Positions 11,273 through 22,345 are shown, counted from the stretch's first letter. The stretch is 64,000 nt of DNA from Cocos nucifera (GCA_006176705.1 QRFJ01000085.1:1263523-1327522), one strand, 5' to 3'. Notes: generated from the letters alone by a model not told the origin. Made by a program: numbers and translations.

Positions 11273-12305
11273 CATATCCAGTTATAGCCAAAAAAGTCAT
11301 CCATGAAGGTAAGAAGCTCATGGCCTGAGGTTGCATCTACCAGTTGATCACTTTTATGAAGAGGGTAGCTATCCTTTGGACAGGCTTGTTCAGCTTTTTG
11401 AAGTCTATACACATCCTCCATTTGTTGTTTGCCTTTTTGACGAAAACCACGTTTGAGATCCAGGTCGGATAGTTAACTTTTTGGATGAATCCAGCTTTGA
11501 AGAGCTTGCCTACTTCTACGATTGCTTTTTGCCTCTCCAGAGCGTGGTTGCGCATCTTCTCTTTTATCAGCCAATACTTGGGATCAACGGTCAGCTGATG
11601 TTCCATGATCTCAATATCAATTTTTGGCATATTCGCTGGGACCCAGGCAAAGACGTTCGCATTCTTTCTAAGGAAGGTGACGAGTTGCTTCCGAATCTCG
11701 TCCCCCAAATTGGAGCCAATCTGAACAGTGTGCTCCATGTTCCCATCATTTAAGGTCACAGATATGAGGTCCTCCATAGATTTGCCCCACTCCTTGATGA
11801 GGTCGTCACAAGTATCCAGCCCCTCGATAGGACAAAAGTCGGATTGGACATTTTTCTGTTGGGTAATGAAATAACAGCATCTCGCCAATATCTGATCTTC
11901 CTTGATCTTCCCAATTTCGTAGCTCGTTGGAAATTTTACCTTTAGATAATAAGTCGACACCACTGCTCGGAGCACATTCAACCCTGATCAGCCGAGAATA
12001 GCATTATAGGCAGATGGAGCCTTTATGACTAGAAAATCGATCTATGCCTTAATCAGCTTCGAATATTGTCCTGCAGTTATAGTCAAAGTTATTATACCCT
12101 TAACTGACATGGTATCGTCAGTGAAGCCTACCAATGGGGAGTTCACAGGTCTTAAGTAGTTATTGAGTAAGGATATTTTTGAGAAAGCATCATAAAATAA
12201 TACATCGATCGAGCTTTCATTATCTACCAAAATACGGCGTACATCATAATCAGTAATGTTTAAAAAAATTATAACCACATCATTGCTGGACTCCTTGGGC
12301 ATCTA
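11273..12305 (-). pseudogene. Protease and 5' part of reverse transcriptase, element A
   Basis: The minus strand at 11337-11981 reads through RT fingers and palm landmarks (NYPTWISNVVFVKKANNKWR, MCIDFKKLNK). 12042-12302 gives the aspartic protease with DYDVRRILVDNESSIDVLFY; the equivalent in D is LVDNGSSADVLF, so the active-site loop has lost its Gly. A shift separates the two pieces. The RT reading stops where B is inserted. Confidence 0.87.
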
Positions 12306-13941
12306 CCTCAATGAAGGTTATGAGTTCTTCAGTCCTTCATCTCTTCACTGATCCCTCAAATCCGTCGGCCTCTTTTCATCGAAGTCCCCCCGAAATAGTG
12401 TTGATGATACCAAGAGGTGGTCGATCTCCTTGTTGATCCTCCCCACTTGGTGGTTTAGGTTGCGGTAGTGCCCTTGGCCGATCTTTCCATCCTTCAGACC
12501 GACGTCGTAGAAATCGATCGAGTTTGCCTCACCAGATGAGCTCCTCGATCTCATCTTGGATCTGAATACACTCCTCAGTATCGTGATCGTGGTCACGATG
12601 ATAAAGGTAGAACTTATTAGGATTGCACTTACCGAAGTGAGTACGCATCCCTTTCGATCTCGATAGTTGCTTCCTGATTTTTATCAGGACTTGAATTTTT
12701 GGAGCATTAAGAGGGGCATAGTTGTAAAATTTTTGGAGGGAAGAACTCCGCCATACCCTTCTGTTGGGGCTTCCCTACCTCCAAGCCTGGGGAGGTGTTC
12801 GGGCTCGCTAGCGCTCAGAGAAAGTTTAAGAGCACGACCGAGCTTCACTCGACTTTCTTTCCTCAGTGGACCTGCCTAGCTTGTCGATTCACCGCTCTCC
12901 AATGGCTTCATTATCCTTGGCCTTGAAGGCCTCTTCAACTCGAGCATAACCTTCAGCCCAAGCCAGCATATCGGCAAAGTTCTTGGGATACTTTTTTTTT
13001 AGGAAGAACAGCAAATCATTCTTCTGAAGGTCATCCTTGAGTACAGCCATTGCAACTGACTGGTCTAAGTTCCAAACCTCCAATGCAGCAGCATTAAATC
13101 GGATGACATAAGTCTGGATGGATTCTCCCTCTTTCTACTTAATGTTCATCAGAAAATTCAAACCTCGGTGGGGATGTCGGCTGCTAATGAAATAAGCCAC
13201 AAATTGATGGCTCATCTGATCAAAGAAAAAGATGGTACCCAGCTTAAGGACTAAGTATTAATTTCTGACTGCTCTCTTGAGGGTGGATGAAAAAGTTCGA
13301 CATAAAATAGCGTCTGGTGCACCGTGGAGTATCATCATCATTCGAAAGACCTCCAGATAGTTGATCGGATCAGTGGTCCCGTCGTAACTCTCAAATTGAG
13401 GAAGCTTGAAGTTTGATGGGATCAGTTTCTACTTAATCATTTGGAAAAAAGAAGGATCAGTACAAATATCGTTACAGTGGGTGGAGGGAGTGTGACGGAG
13501 TTCTTCGATTCGTCGGCTCATTTTTTGGAGCTTTTGATCAAGAAGATCTTCACGATCGTTGATCTTTAGGATTTTTTGATCGAGCGAATGTGAAGCCTCC
13601 TCCTAGGTCGAGTCATGGTCTGAGCAAGGATCCTCCATCCTCTGCTTTCCTTTTTTGGAGATCAATGGTCGAGCAGCCCAAGTCGGTCATTCCAAGATCG
13701 GATCATGAGACTCTGAAGAGGCTTGCTCCGATCGAATCGATGTCGGAACCTGTTGATGTATGGTCTGCACCGCCTTCGTAAGACCGCGAATATGCTAAAT
13801 CAGTAGGTTGAACTGCTCCATATCCACCATGGATGCAGGCGGAGCCTGAGTTGTTGGGGCTAGAGTGGGAGTGGATAGGTATGAACGGGATCTAGCTACA
13901 GAGGCCATTGATCGTCAGGTTGAGGCTTTCCTGAAAGGCAT
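12306..13941 (-). pseudogene. gag of element A
   Basis: The start ATG is at 13941 on the minus strand (MPFRKAST, then a stop). 12889-13083 gives the conserved capsid part (LDQSVAMAVLKDDLQKNDL). The zinc-knuckle region near 12560-12640 reads KFYLYHRDHDHDTEECIQ; the first metal ligand Cys of D (KFCLYHRDHG) is Tyr here. Several shifts and stops make it non-coding. Confidence 0.85.
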
Positions 13942-14049
13942 TTTTTTCGAAAAAAAACTCTAGAGAGGAAGAAGAGAGATCGCTACCGAGCACTTCTTTT
14001 AGAACAAGGAAACCTCAGAAATAGAGGGCCCTTCCTCTAGAGCCAATTC

Positions 14050-15443
14050 TATTGGTGTAATATCTGGTTGACGTCGGATCGAGCTGGAGTCAAGAAAAAT
14101 GAGATCGCCATCGGTGATCTGCAAAATAAAGTTTCGTCTGGAGTTCGTGGTGGTGGCTCCGACAGAACCCTCCGACGATCAAGTCAACTTTTCTGGCCAA
14201 TAGAAATGGAGTACTCAGGTAAGAATTCAGCAGAATTTTGGAAAGAAAAAGAGAGCTTAAAAAAATATATCTGGAGGATCTCTTTTTATAGACAAAACTT
14301 ATCATAACCATCTGATAGTGGGCCGCTCGGAGCCACGTGGAGTTTGTTATGGAGAGTGGTATCCGTTGCCATGAAGTGGCCTTTCGTTGAGATTTAATAA
14401 TCGAAATTCAGAGGAAGAAGGTATTGGATGGTAAAGAGCTTTGACATACATCAATTTCAGAGGAGTTCGGACTCCTAAAGAAAATATGGCTAGAAGAGAT
14501 CATCCAGAAGGAATGTTAGCTGAACTTTGGAAGTAATCCACTGGAGGAATTCGACTGAAGGAGAAGTCCGAAAGGAGTTCGACTCTTGAAGAAATCCGAC
14601 TAAAGGAGAAGTCTAGAGAAAGTTTGGCTCCTAGAGGAACTTGATTGAAGGAGAAATTCAGAAGGAGTTCGACTTCTAGAGGAGTTTGATCGAAGGAGAA
14701 ACTCGGAAGAAGTTCTCCTCCTGGAGGAGTCTGACTAAAGGAGAAATCTGAAAAATATTTGACTCCGATAGGAATCCAACTGAAGGAGAGGTCCGAAAGG
14801 AGTTCGGTTCTTGATAGAACTTGACTGAAGGAGAAGTCCGAAAGGAGTTCGGCACCTATAGAAATTCGATTGAAGAAAAAATTCGTAAAAAGTTTGGCTC
14901 TTGGAGGAACTTGACTGAAGGACAAGTCCGAAAGAAGTTTGGATCACGAAGGAATCCGACTGAAGGAGAAATCCAGAGGGAGTTCAGCTCTTGAAGGAAC
15001 TTGACTAAAGAAGAAGTTCGGAAGGAGTTTAGCTCATAGAGGAACTTGACTGAAGGAGAAGTCCGGAAGAAGTTCAGCTTTTGTAGAAATCCGACTGAAC
15101 GAGAAATCCGGAAGGAGTTTGGCTCCTGTAGAAATCCGACTGAAGGAGAGGTTCAGAAGGAGTTCGGCTATTTGAGGGGTCTGACTGATGAAGAAGTAAT
15201 CCGGAAGGAGTTCGGTTCCTGAAGGAATTCAACTGAAGGAGAAATCCATAAGGAGTTCGGGCACTGGAGGAGCCCGACTGATGAGAAAGTAATTCGGAAG
15301 AAATTCGATTGAAGTCCGAAAGGATTCGGCTGGGATTCGACCATTGGAGGGAGAATTCTCGATTAAAGCTCTTCTGTGATTATCGGTTGCATTAGGCTAA
15401 GCATTAGACTAGATTTTGATGGGAGCGAAATTTATCTCCAGTA
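14050..15443 (-). repeat. 5' LTR of element A
   Basis: On the minus strand it runs from 15443 (TACTGGAGATAAATTTCG) to 14050 (...TTACACCAATA), followed by the primer-site region at 14010-14049 (AATTGGCTCTAGAGGAAG). U3 holds about eighteen 45-bp tandem units at 14520-15340. The TATA box TATAAAAA lies at 14283-14290. Length is 1394 bp. The 45-bp units leave minus-strand frames open for over 140 codons, with a 15-residue repeat; I do not regard these as genes. Confidence 0.9.
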
Positions 15444-15451
15444 CCATTCTC

Positions 15452-15678
15452 TCATCTTGTGCGAGAGATACTAGGAGTGCAAGGAGGACCCGGACCTGTC
15501 ATTAGCGGAGAACATAAAGGATTGCCCGGCCTGTGGTCACACGATTGAGAAGATCGATGGTTGCAATCACGTTGAGTGCAAGTGTGGGACACACATCTGC
15601 TGGGTATGCTTGGAGTTCTCCGGAAGCAGTGATGGGCGCTATACCGACCTTAGGTCTGCGCACCAGTCTTTCTGATTT
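15452..15678 (+). pseudogene. RBR-type E3 ubiquitin ligase, C-terminal RING2 fragment
   Basis: The frame around 15504-15678 encodes a RING2 domain: CPACGHTIEKIDGCNHVEC, then KCGTHICWVCLEF, ending LRSAHQSF and a TGA. The Cys of GCNH corresponds to the catalytic Cys that carries ubiquitin in RBR ligases. Upstream the same frame reads LCERY, then TAG, then ECKEDPDL; the stop probably replaces a Gln codon. The frame begins directly at the LTR border of element A, so RING1 and the IBR domain are missing. RBR ligases pass ubiquitin from an E2 through a RING2 cysteine to the substrate. This copy is a fragment and surely inactive. Confidence 0.78.
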
Positions 15679-15924
15679 AATGAAAAATATAGTAGACAAA
15701 AATATTTCTGAATATGTCAAATATGTCCGGGCATGATGTAGAAATACTTCGCAATCTTCCTTCTCTTTATGTATATGAAATATCTTAAATTGATAAAATA
15801 GATCTACTCTGTTCTTTGCGCCTGTACATTATTTCAATAAAAGTGTTTGTACACGGTTAAGTCCTTTGTAACGAGAGATCTATTGATTTTTGTGAACGAA
15901 GGAATAGACAAACCAATGGAGAGA

Positions 15925-16637
15925 TCAAAACATGCAGCGGCTAAACACAAACCCAATACCGGCAATGCCCAAGCACAAGGCCAAAGCCAAAAACCATGAG
16001 TCGGTAGGCTCTGCGTCATCCTCATCCTTCGCTTCCTCTTCCAGGGTCATCGACCTCCTCTTCTCTAGTATTGAGACCTCAATCTCGAGCAGCCTCACCC
16101 ACTGCCGGCGCGCATACAGCCTCAACGACTCCTCCAAGATCAGCATGGCGAACTCTTTGTTTTGTTTGCTCGCCAGCAAGGCCGCCTTCTCGGCTTCCCT
16201 TGCTCGTGTCTGTGAGAGCTGCAGGGCTCTTAACAGGCTCCAGTTCTCACCGCTTCCATGCTTCGATCCCAGTTCATTATCCATTTGATCGTCCTTGCTG
16301 CCAAGTCAGAGAAAATAATCTTTTCAGCCAACAAAAGAAAAACCAATTTATGTTTACAGTGTGGAACTTACATTGGTGCTGGAGTTGGGGCAGCTTGTTT
16401 TTGTACGGGAATAGCAGCGCTGATGTCTCCAATCCCCCTCTTGTCATCATACCCCTTAACTGAGAAGACCTTGAGGGGAGGTGGAAGGTCACAGTTCTGG
16501 AGGAGGCCACCAGTTGAAGTCTCCCTCTCACATTGCTCCAACTGCCAATCCAAATACCATTTTACGCTGCGGGGCTGTGAGCTTATTTTTACTTGAGATC
16601 TCCAGCCAGGAGAAGTTGGTGGAGTTATTAAATCCAT
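15925..16637 (-). CDS. Plant-specific small tail-anchored coiled-coil protein (two exons)
   Basis: Exon 1 is 16637-16372 and exon 2 is 16297-15925, joined across a 74-bp intron with GTAAGT donor and a GGCAG acceptor. Together they make 639 bases, 212 residues plus stop, in one frame. Exon 1 begins MDLITPPTSPGWRSQVKISS and contains VKWYLDWQLEQCERE. Exon 2 has ENWSLLRALQLSQTRAREAE, a likely coiled coil, then RQWVRLLEIEVSILEKR, an acidic stretch and a hydrophobic C-terminal segment (WFLALALCLGIAGIGFVF), which suggests a tail anchor in an internal membrane. I know this layout from unnamed plant proteins and cannot assign a function. Frames and splice sites are intact and a TATA box lies upstream, so it is probably a live gene. 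The start is the first ATG with family-like text. Confidence 0.8.
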
Positions 16638-16788
16638 TTATGGATTTAGTAAGGAGTAAAGGAATAAAATTCTCTTCCCTTTTGGCAGGGAAGAAGAGGG
16701 TTATAAAATGGTGTGGAGAGGGAACTTGGTGAAGAAGGGCGGAGAAGGCGTGACGCAAGGAAGGCGTTTTTCTTGAGGGGTTCTTTGC

Positions 16789-16799
16789 CTATATTTATA
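16789..16799 (-). promoter_or_regulatory. TATA box of the tail-anchored protein gene
   Basis: The minus strand reads TATAAATATAG, about 155 bases before the start codon at 16637. Spacing fits a short 5' UTR. Confidence 0.55.
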
Positions 16800-18805
16800 C
16801 TGGAATCTTGTAAAGTATTGGGTTCTTTACACCGCTCTATGGCCATGCGGTCGAAGACAAACCTCTTTTCCCAAGTTGGCCACCGGTTCACGTTTAGCGC
16901 GAGGGCCCATAGATGCAGCCCTGGCGTGTTCCACCCTGAACTTAGATGTCAAGTCTCGGTCGCCGTGTGCATCGCTTGTTTTGGGACTTACAGATATGAT
17001 CATAAAAATCGTAACGCATGTTTTCGTATCCATCCTTTAGTTCTTCTTCCTATAAAATTATATCGTGCATCTCGTACATCACATAATAGTGCACCATACC
17101 AGCCATACTGACTCATTTCTGTGGGCCAAATATCAAGACAAGTATATAACGATGAATGGTGCCCAGCAGCCCATGGAAAGGAGACACCATGGTCCACTGT
17201 AATACGGTATAATTTTTCTATTTTCTTTCGAATAAAAATATCTTTCGTGCTTTAAATATAACATAATTAGTGTAAGTCTGCCTTAGCTAGCTGGAGTATC
17301 TCTCTATTCATAAAAACTATAGGCTAGTGGCATGCCATCCTTAGAAAAATAGCGGCCGTATTACTATTCAAAATAAATGTTAGAAAAATATTATATAGAT
17401 ATCCATTCATTTTTTTTATATTTTTTATAATTTATAGTTATATCAAAAAAATTTTAATTTTTTTAATTAAATTTTAAAAATTACAAATCGATTACAATAT
17501 AAACCTAGACGTCCATCTAATCTCTCATGTAATTTTTTTCAATTAGATTCCAAATGTTATCAGTTGGTTACAATGTGGTCCTGACGTCCATCTGAACTCT
17601 AATGCTACTAAATGCAAGATAAAATTAATAATATACTCTTAGAATTTTATTTTTGCTAAAATATGACTCCTCTTTTAATTAGGCTAGCAAAAAAAATGAT
17701 GAAATTCTATATCTAAACTTATCTTATATGGCAATTATATAGTCATGGATCCTCACTGTGATGAATAGCTAGTGAAACCAAAATATTATTTTGGAAATTC
17801 AATTGTAAACTTAGAACGTTTAGGGTATGACTGAGCATCGCATAATATTAAAGGATTGTCCTTGTAAATTTTTTCTAAATATTATTAGTTTGATATTGAT
17901 TTATTCTTTCAATATCCCACCATCCAATTTAGACAATTTCAGTAGAGTTTTTATGGTACAATTACCAAGATATGAAATTAGGTTGACCAAATAGTTGAAA
18001 GAAAGCAGGAAACTTTTGCTTAAAATTTTGCACCAGATTTGCCTCCCTTAAATTTTTTCTTTAAAAAAAAAAAAATGGGCATCTTACCAGCTTTGGAAAC
18101 TCAATTCTCGATCCATTTCTTAAAGCTTTCTCTTTCGGACAACTTGGATAGGGGTTTGACCTGCCCACTTCCAACACCTGTTGCAATTGTCTATTATCAA
18201 CAAAAAGAAATCCTAACCCGTACAAAAATGCTTGATTTCGTAACTCTTAAGTTTCCAAAATAATTCTTTACTAAATATTTTTTCAGAGATTTAAATAATA
18301 ATAAATATCTGTAAAATAAATTCCTAGCAATAGCCTTAGGAGTCCGAGAAAGCAACTCTTCTTATGGTTCATGTAGTTGAGGTACGTCAAATTATAGAAT
18401 AATTTATAATTTATAGAAATCATATGTTAAAAAAAAATAATTATAAAAAAAATAATTTTTACTATATTTAGTTGATAAAATAATTAGTCAAAAAAATAAT
18501 ATTAAAAAAATATTACTATATTTAGTCGAAGATAATTTTATTTAAGAATATAATAAAATTTATAAATATATTATTTAATATAAAATAAAATTTAAATATT
18601 AGGATAGCATTGTCATTTTGGATTAATTTTTATATAATGACTATAATTACATAGTTCTTTGCATAATATCATCTCCATCTTAACTTTTTTGTAAAAATTT
18701 TTTATTTAATGAATTTGGAAAGATATCAAAATAAATTTAATAATTATATATACAGTTTTATTGAAGATATTTTTATCAGAAATTTATCAAATACTAACCC
18801 TCTAT
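16800..18805. other. Upstream region and AT-rich intergenic DNA
   Basis: 16800-17200 is mixed-composition upstream DNA of the tail-anchored gene. 17200-18805 is strongly AT-rich with homopolymer runs. I see no domain, RNA gene or clear transposon here; short open frames are not convincing. Confidence 0.6.
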
Positions 18806-18966
18806 GGTATTTATTTTAGAATAAACTAGTGAAAACTCTTCCATTAAATTTTAACTTAAAAACTGCTTCACATTTAAGTTTCAAGTAAAAGTAGCTCACA
18901 ATTCCAAACATAAATTAAAGGCAACTTCTCAAATTATATGAAATAACCAAATTACCCCTATAGTTA
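18806..18966. repeat. Left arm of a foldback-like element
   Basis: About 160 bp that is an imperfect reverse complement of 22182-22345. Shared blocks include AAGTAAAAGTAGCTC, ATTCCAAACATAAATTAAA and ACCAAATT. The arms face each other across the 21-bp minisatellite and element C. Outer ends and target duplication are not resolved. Confidence 0.75.
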
Positions 18967-18989
18967 TAAAGCAACACTAAAACGATATA

Positions 18990-19512
18990 ATACTATTTTA
19001 TAATAAGACAATATTACTTCCAACAAGTCAGTATTACATTACAATAACATAGTATTTTTTTACAATAAGATAGTATTATATTATAATAGGATAGTATTAT
19101 TTTATGACAGTAAGTATTACTTTTTAATAAGATAGTATTATATTATAATAAGATAGTATTTCTTTATAATAAGAAAGTATTACATTATAATAAGATAGTA
19201 CTGTTGTACCATAAGGTAGTATTACTTTATAGTAAGACAGTATTACATTACAATAAGACAGTACTATTTTATAACAAAATAGTATTACTTTCTAATAAGA
19301 TAGTATTTCTTTATAATAAGGCAGTATTATATTACAATAAGACAGTACTATTTTATAATAAGACAGTATTACTTTTTAATAAGATAGTATTATATTCCAA
19401 TAAGACAGTACTACATTACAATAAGACAGTATTGTTTTGCAATATGGTAGTATTATATTATAATAAGTCAGTACTATTTTATAATAAGATAGTATTATTT
19501 TAATAATATTTT
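18990..19512. repeat. 21-bp AT-rich minisatellite
   Basis: About 25 copies of a unit like TTACATTACAATAAGACAGTA. Since 21 is divisible by three, one plus frame stays open for about 100 codons with a 7-residue repeat; this is not a gene. The array fills the space inside the left arm of the foldback-like element. Confidence 0.92.
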
Positions 19513-19517
19513 ATAAC

Positions 19518-20143
19518 TATTGGGGGTAAATCCCGCTTCCATCGAAGTCCAGTCAGATGCTCAGCGGATAATACAACCGGTAGTCACAGAAAAGCCTCAG
19601 CGGCCGAACTCATTAGCGAACGAGCCCCGGCCAAACTCGTCAGCGGCCGAACTCCTCAGCGGCCAAACTCATTAGCAGTCGAGCCCCGACCAAACTCCTC
19701 AGCAGCCAGACTCCTCTTCCAATCGAACTTCTATGGAAGCCAAACTCCTTACAGACTGTTGACAGATTTCTATAGGCGATCCCACTACTGAACAATTACA
19801 CGACAATAATGATTGTCATTTATCAAGTCAATAACGATCGACATTGATCAGGATGGTTACGACAGTCATTAATCAAGGCAGTTACAAAAAGCTTCACCTA
19901 TAAAAAGGATCCTCCAAATATGCTTACGCCAAGCTCTAAGCTCTCATCTCCTTCTTTAAACTCTACCGAACTCTACATTGAGCATTCCATTTTTGTTGGC
20001 CAGAGCTAACTTGACCGTCGGAGGGTCCTATCGGAGCCACCCCCATCGGCTCCGGATGAGATTTTATTTTACAGGTTACCGACGGCGACCTCGTCCTCTT
20101 CCACTCCAGCTCGATTCGGTATCAGCCAAATTCTGCACCAACA
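19518..20143 (+). repeat. 5' LTR of element C
   Basis: TATTGGGGGTAAATCCCG to CTGCACCAACA. U3 carries degenerate CGGCCGAACTC repeats. TATA box TATAAAAA at 19899-19906. The text after it (AATTTAGCCCTAGAGGAAGG) is a decayed primer site. Confidence 0.92.
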
Positions 20144-20235
20144 AATTTAGCCCTAGAGGAAGGGCCCTCTGTTCTTGAGGTTCCCTTGATCTTAAAGGAG
20201 TGCTCAGCAGTGATCTAGAGTTCTTCCCAAAAAAA

Positions 20236-20500
20236 ATGCCTCTCAAGAGAGCTTTGACTCGGCGATCGACGGCCTCCGCGCCAGGTGCATCTGCTCCCGC
20301 TTCAGCCCCGGCAATCTAGGTTCCACCTGAAGCCACCGTAGATGCAGAGCAGTTCAACCTGCTGGTCCAGCAGGTTCGTGGCCTCGTCGAGATGATGCAG
20401 GCCGTGCGACAGCTTCCGACGGTGACTTTGCCAGCAAATCCACCATCAGGATGCCAGGAATCAGCCTTAAGAAAAAGCATTTGACCTAGCATACCAATCA
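20236..20500 (+). pseudogene. gag amino-terminal relic of element C
   Basis: ATG at 20236 starts MPLKRALTRRSTASAPGA, like the gag start of D. After an early stop the conserved stretch AEQFNLLVQQVRGLVEMMQA follows. Capsid proper is missing. Confidence 0.75.
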
Positions 20501-20519
20501 TCCTTAGGAAGGAGAAACA

Positions 20520-20935
20520 GAGAGCAAAAGTTCTCTAGAAGGTTTCACAGAAGGCGGAATGAAGTTCGACCGTGCTCACGACCTCCCCTAGTGCAAGCGA
20601 GGCCAAACTCCACCTCGAGCTCATCATCAAGGAAGCCCCGACAAAGGGGTATGAAGTTCTCCCGCAGGTTTCACAAGAGGATGGAATGAAGTTCGACCGT
20701 GCTCACGACCTCCCCAGCACAAGCAAGGCCCAAATTCCTTGAGCTCGTCATCAAGGAAGCTCCGACAGAAGGGCGCGAAAAAGTCCTCCCCCCAGAAGCT
20801 AGAACTACTATTGAAAGAGGAACGGCAAGAAGATCGGCCACCTCCCGGCATCATAGACGCTATCTCCAGGGCAAGGAGATCGTCTGGCCCGGGACTTACC
20901 GTCCAAGGGAACTCAGAGGAATAACGCCCCCATGA
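20520..20935 (+). pseudogene. Gag-repeat region and integrase tail scar, element C
   Basis: 20540-20760 holds GAAGTTCGACC-type direct repeats like those in B. At 20830-20880 a gag-end text (GATCGGCCACCTCCCGGCAT) runs straight into the integrase tail (GTYRPRELRGITPP) at 20890-20935. The join point differs from that in E/F. Confidence 0.72.
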
Positions 20936-21116
20936 CCCTGAAACATAGAAAATCCGGGGATGTGCTACCAGTAACTTTTCTTCGATAAAATTCTTTCATT
21001 TCAATAATATTGTTTCTTAGTGCAAAAACTACGTGATGACGAGGAAGAAGCAGTCAATAATAGCCATGTTAGGAATAGGAGTAGAACCTCGTTCTAACAC
21101 GAGCAGGTCAAAGATC

Positions 21117-21500
21117 TTCAACCTCGGCCGCAGGAGATAAGATCTCCTCCGAGCGACCGAGCCAACCTCAGCTGCTGGAGATAAGATCTCCTCCGAGCGT
21201 CCGTATTAACCTCGACTGCAGGAGATAAGATCTCTCTCGAGGCAACCTCGGTCGCAGGAGATAAGATCTCCTCTAAAGCAACCTCGGCTATAGAAGATAA
21301 GATCTCTCTCGAGCCAACCTCGGCCGCAGGAGATAAGATCTCATCCGAGGCAATCTCGGCTGCAGGAGATGAGATCTCCCCCGAATGACTGGGCCAACCT
21401 CGACTGTTGGAGATAAGATTTTCTCCGAGCATCCGTATCAACCTCGGCCGCAGGAGATGAGATCTCCCCCGAGGTAACCTTGGGGGCAGGAGATATGATC
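21117..21500. repeat. AGATCT-rich tandem array of element C
   Basis: About ten units of CAACCTCGGCCGCAGGAGAT then AAGATCTCCTCCGAG. Each holds the inverted repeat GGAGATAAGATCTCC. A single 115-bp-type fragment (TTAGGAATAGGAGTAGAACC) precedes it at 21067-21105. Confidence 0.88.
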
Positions 21501-21608
21501 CTCCGAGCTTCGACTTCAATGGGTGCGGAGCCCGGGAAAGGACTTCGGCAGTCACCTATTTTGGTACTCCCTTCCTTCGAATTTCAAACTCGAAAGTGGG
21601 GGGACTAT

Positions 21609-22181
21609 TATTGGAGGTAAACCCCGCTCCCACCGAAGTTCGGTCGGATGCTCAGCAGATAATACAACCAGTAGTCACACGAAAGCCTCAGCAGCCGAAC
21701 TCATTAGCAGATGAGCCCCGATCGAGCTCCTCAACGGTCGAGTCCCAGCCGAACTCCTCAGCAGTCGGACTTCTATGGAAGTCGAACTCCTTACAGACTG
21801 TTGATGGATTCCTACAGGCGATCCCACTACTGAACAGTTACACGATATAATGATTGTCATTTATCAAGTCAATAACAATCGGTATTGATCAGGACGGTTA
21901 TGATAGTCATTAATCAAGGCAGTTATAACAAGCTCCACATATAAAAAGGATCCTCCAGATACGCTTACGCCAAGCTCTAAGCTCTCCTCTTCTCTAAACT
22001 CTATCGAACTCTACATTGAGCACTCCATTTCTGTTGGCCAGAGCTAACTTGACCGTCGGAGGGTCCTGCCGGAGCCACCCCCATTGGCTCCGGATGAGAC
22101 GTTATTTTGTAAGTCACCGACGGCGATCTCGTTCTCCTCGACTCCAGCTCAATCCGGCGCCAACCAAATTCTGCACCAACA
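21609..22181 (+). repeat. 3' LTR of element C
   Basis: TATTGGAGGTAAACCCCG to CTGCACCAACA, TATA box at 21940-21947, followed by the second ATAAC target copy. Confidence 0.92.
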
Positions 22182-22345
22182 ATAACTGTAGGAGCAATTT
22201 GGTCATTTCATGCTAAATGGAAAGCTACTTTTAATTTATGTTTGGAATAGAGAGCTACTTTTACTTAAAACTCAACTGGGAGCTATTTTTAATTTAAAAT
22301 TAGAATCAAAATTTTTTTACTAGTTTACTATTTATTTTATTTTTT
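22182..22345. repeat. Right arm of the foldback-like element
   Basis: Reverse complement partner of 18806-18966, with matching blocks of 10-19 bases in the same order. Element C's right target duplication forms its first five bases. Confidence 0.75.

Larger units (their letters stand above)
1..15443 (-). mobile_element. Element A: Ty3/gypsy (Tat-like) LTR retrotransposon, decayed, split by element B
   Basis: The element reads right to left: 5' LTR (14050-15443), gag, protease, reverse transcriptase, RNase H, integrase, tandem arrays, then the 3' LTR, which runs off the left window edge. All protein domains are recognisable but broken by stops and shifts. Its reverse transcriptase is interrupted by element B at 5228-11267, so A is older than B. 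Without B, about 9.4 kb of A lies in the window; comparing the two LTRs, about 0.7 kb more should lie to the left. The base next to the 5' LTR starts CCATT, the expected target duplication, but its partner is outside the window. Tat assignment rests on the protease-RT-RNase H-integrase order and a second RNase H domain. Confidence 0.88.
19518..22181 (+). mobile_element. Element C: short pol-less Tat-like LTR element
   Basis: A 2664-bp unit flanked by the perfect target duplication ATAAC (19513-19517 and 22182-22186). It has two LTRs (626 and 573 bp), a gag relic, a gag-integrase scar, an AGATCT-rich array and a G-rich polypurine tract (GTGGGGGGACTATTA) before the 3' LTR. No protease, RT or integrase core. 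LTR ends TATTGG/CCAACA and internal landmarks place it with A, B and D. It is inserted at the inner edge of the right foldback arm. Confidence 0.92.

Noticed and set aside
14500..14925. 141-residue minus-strand ORF with 15-residue repeats
   Set aside because: It lies wholly in the 45-bp U3 repeats of the LTR; period divisible by three keeps the frame open.
19204..19503. 99-residue plus-strand ORF
   Set aside because: Pure translation of the 21-bp minisatellite, a 7-residue repeat.
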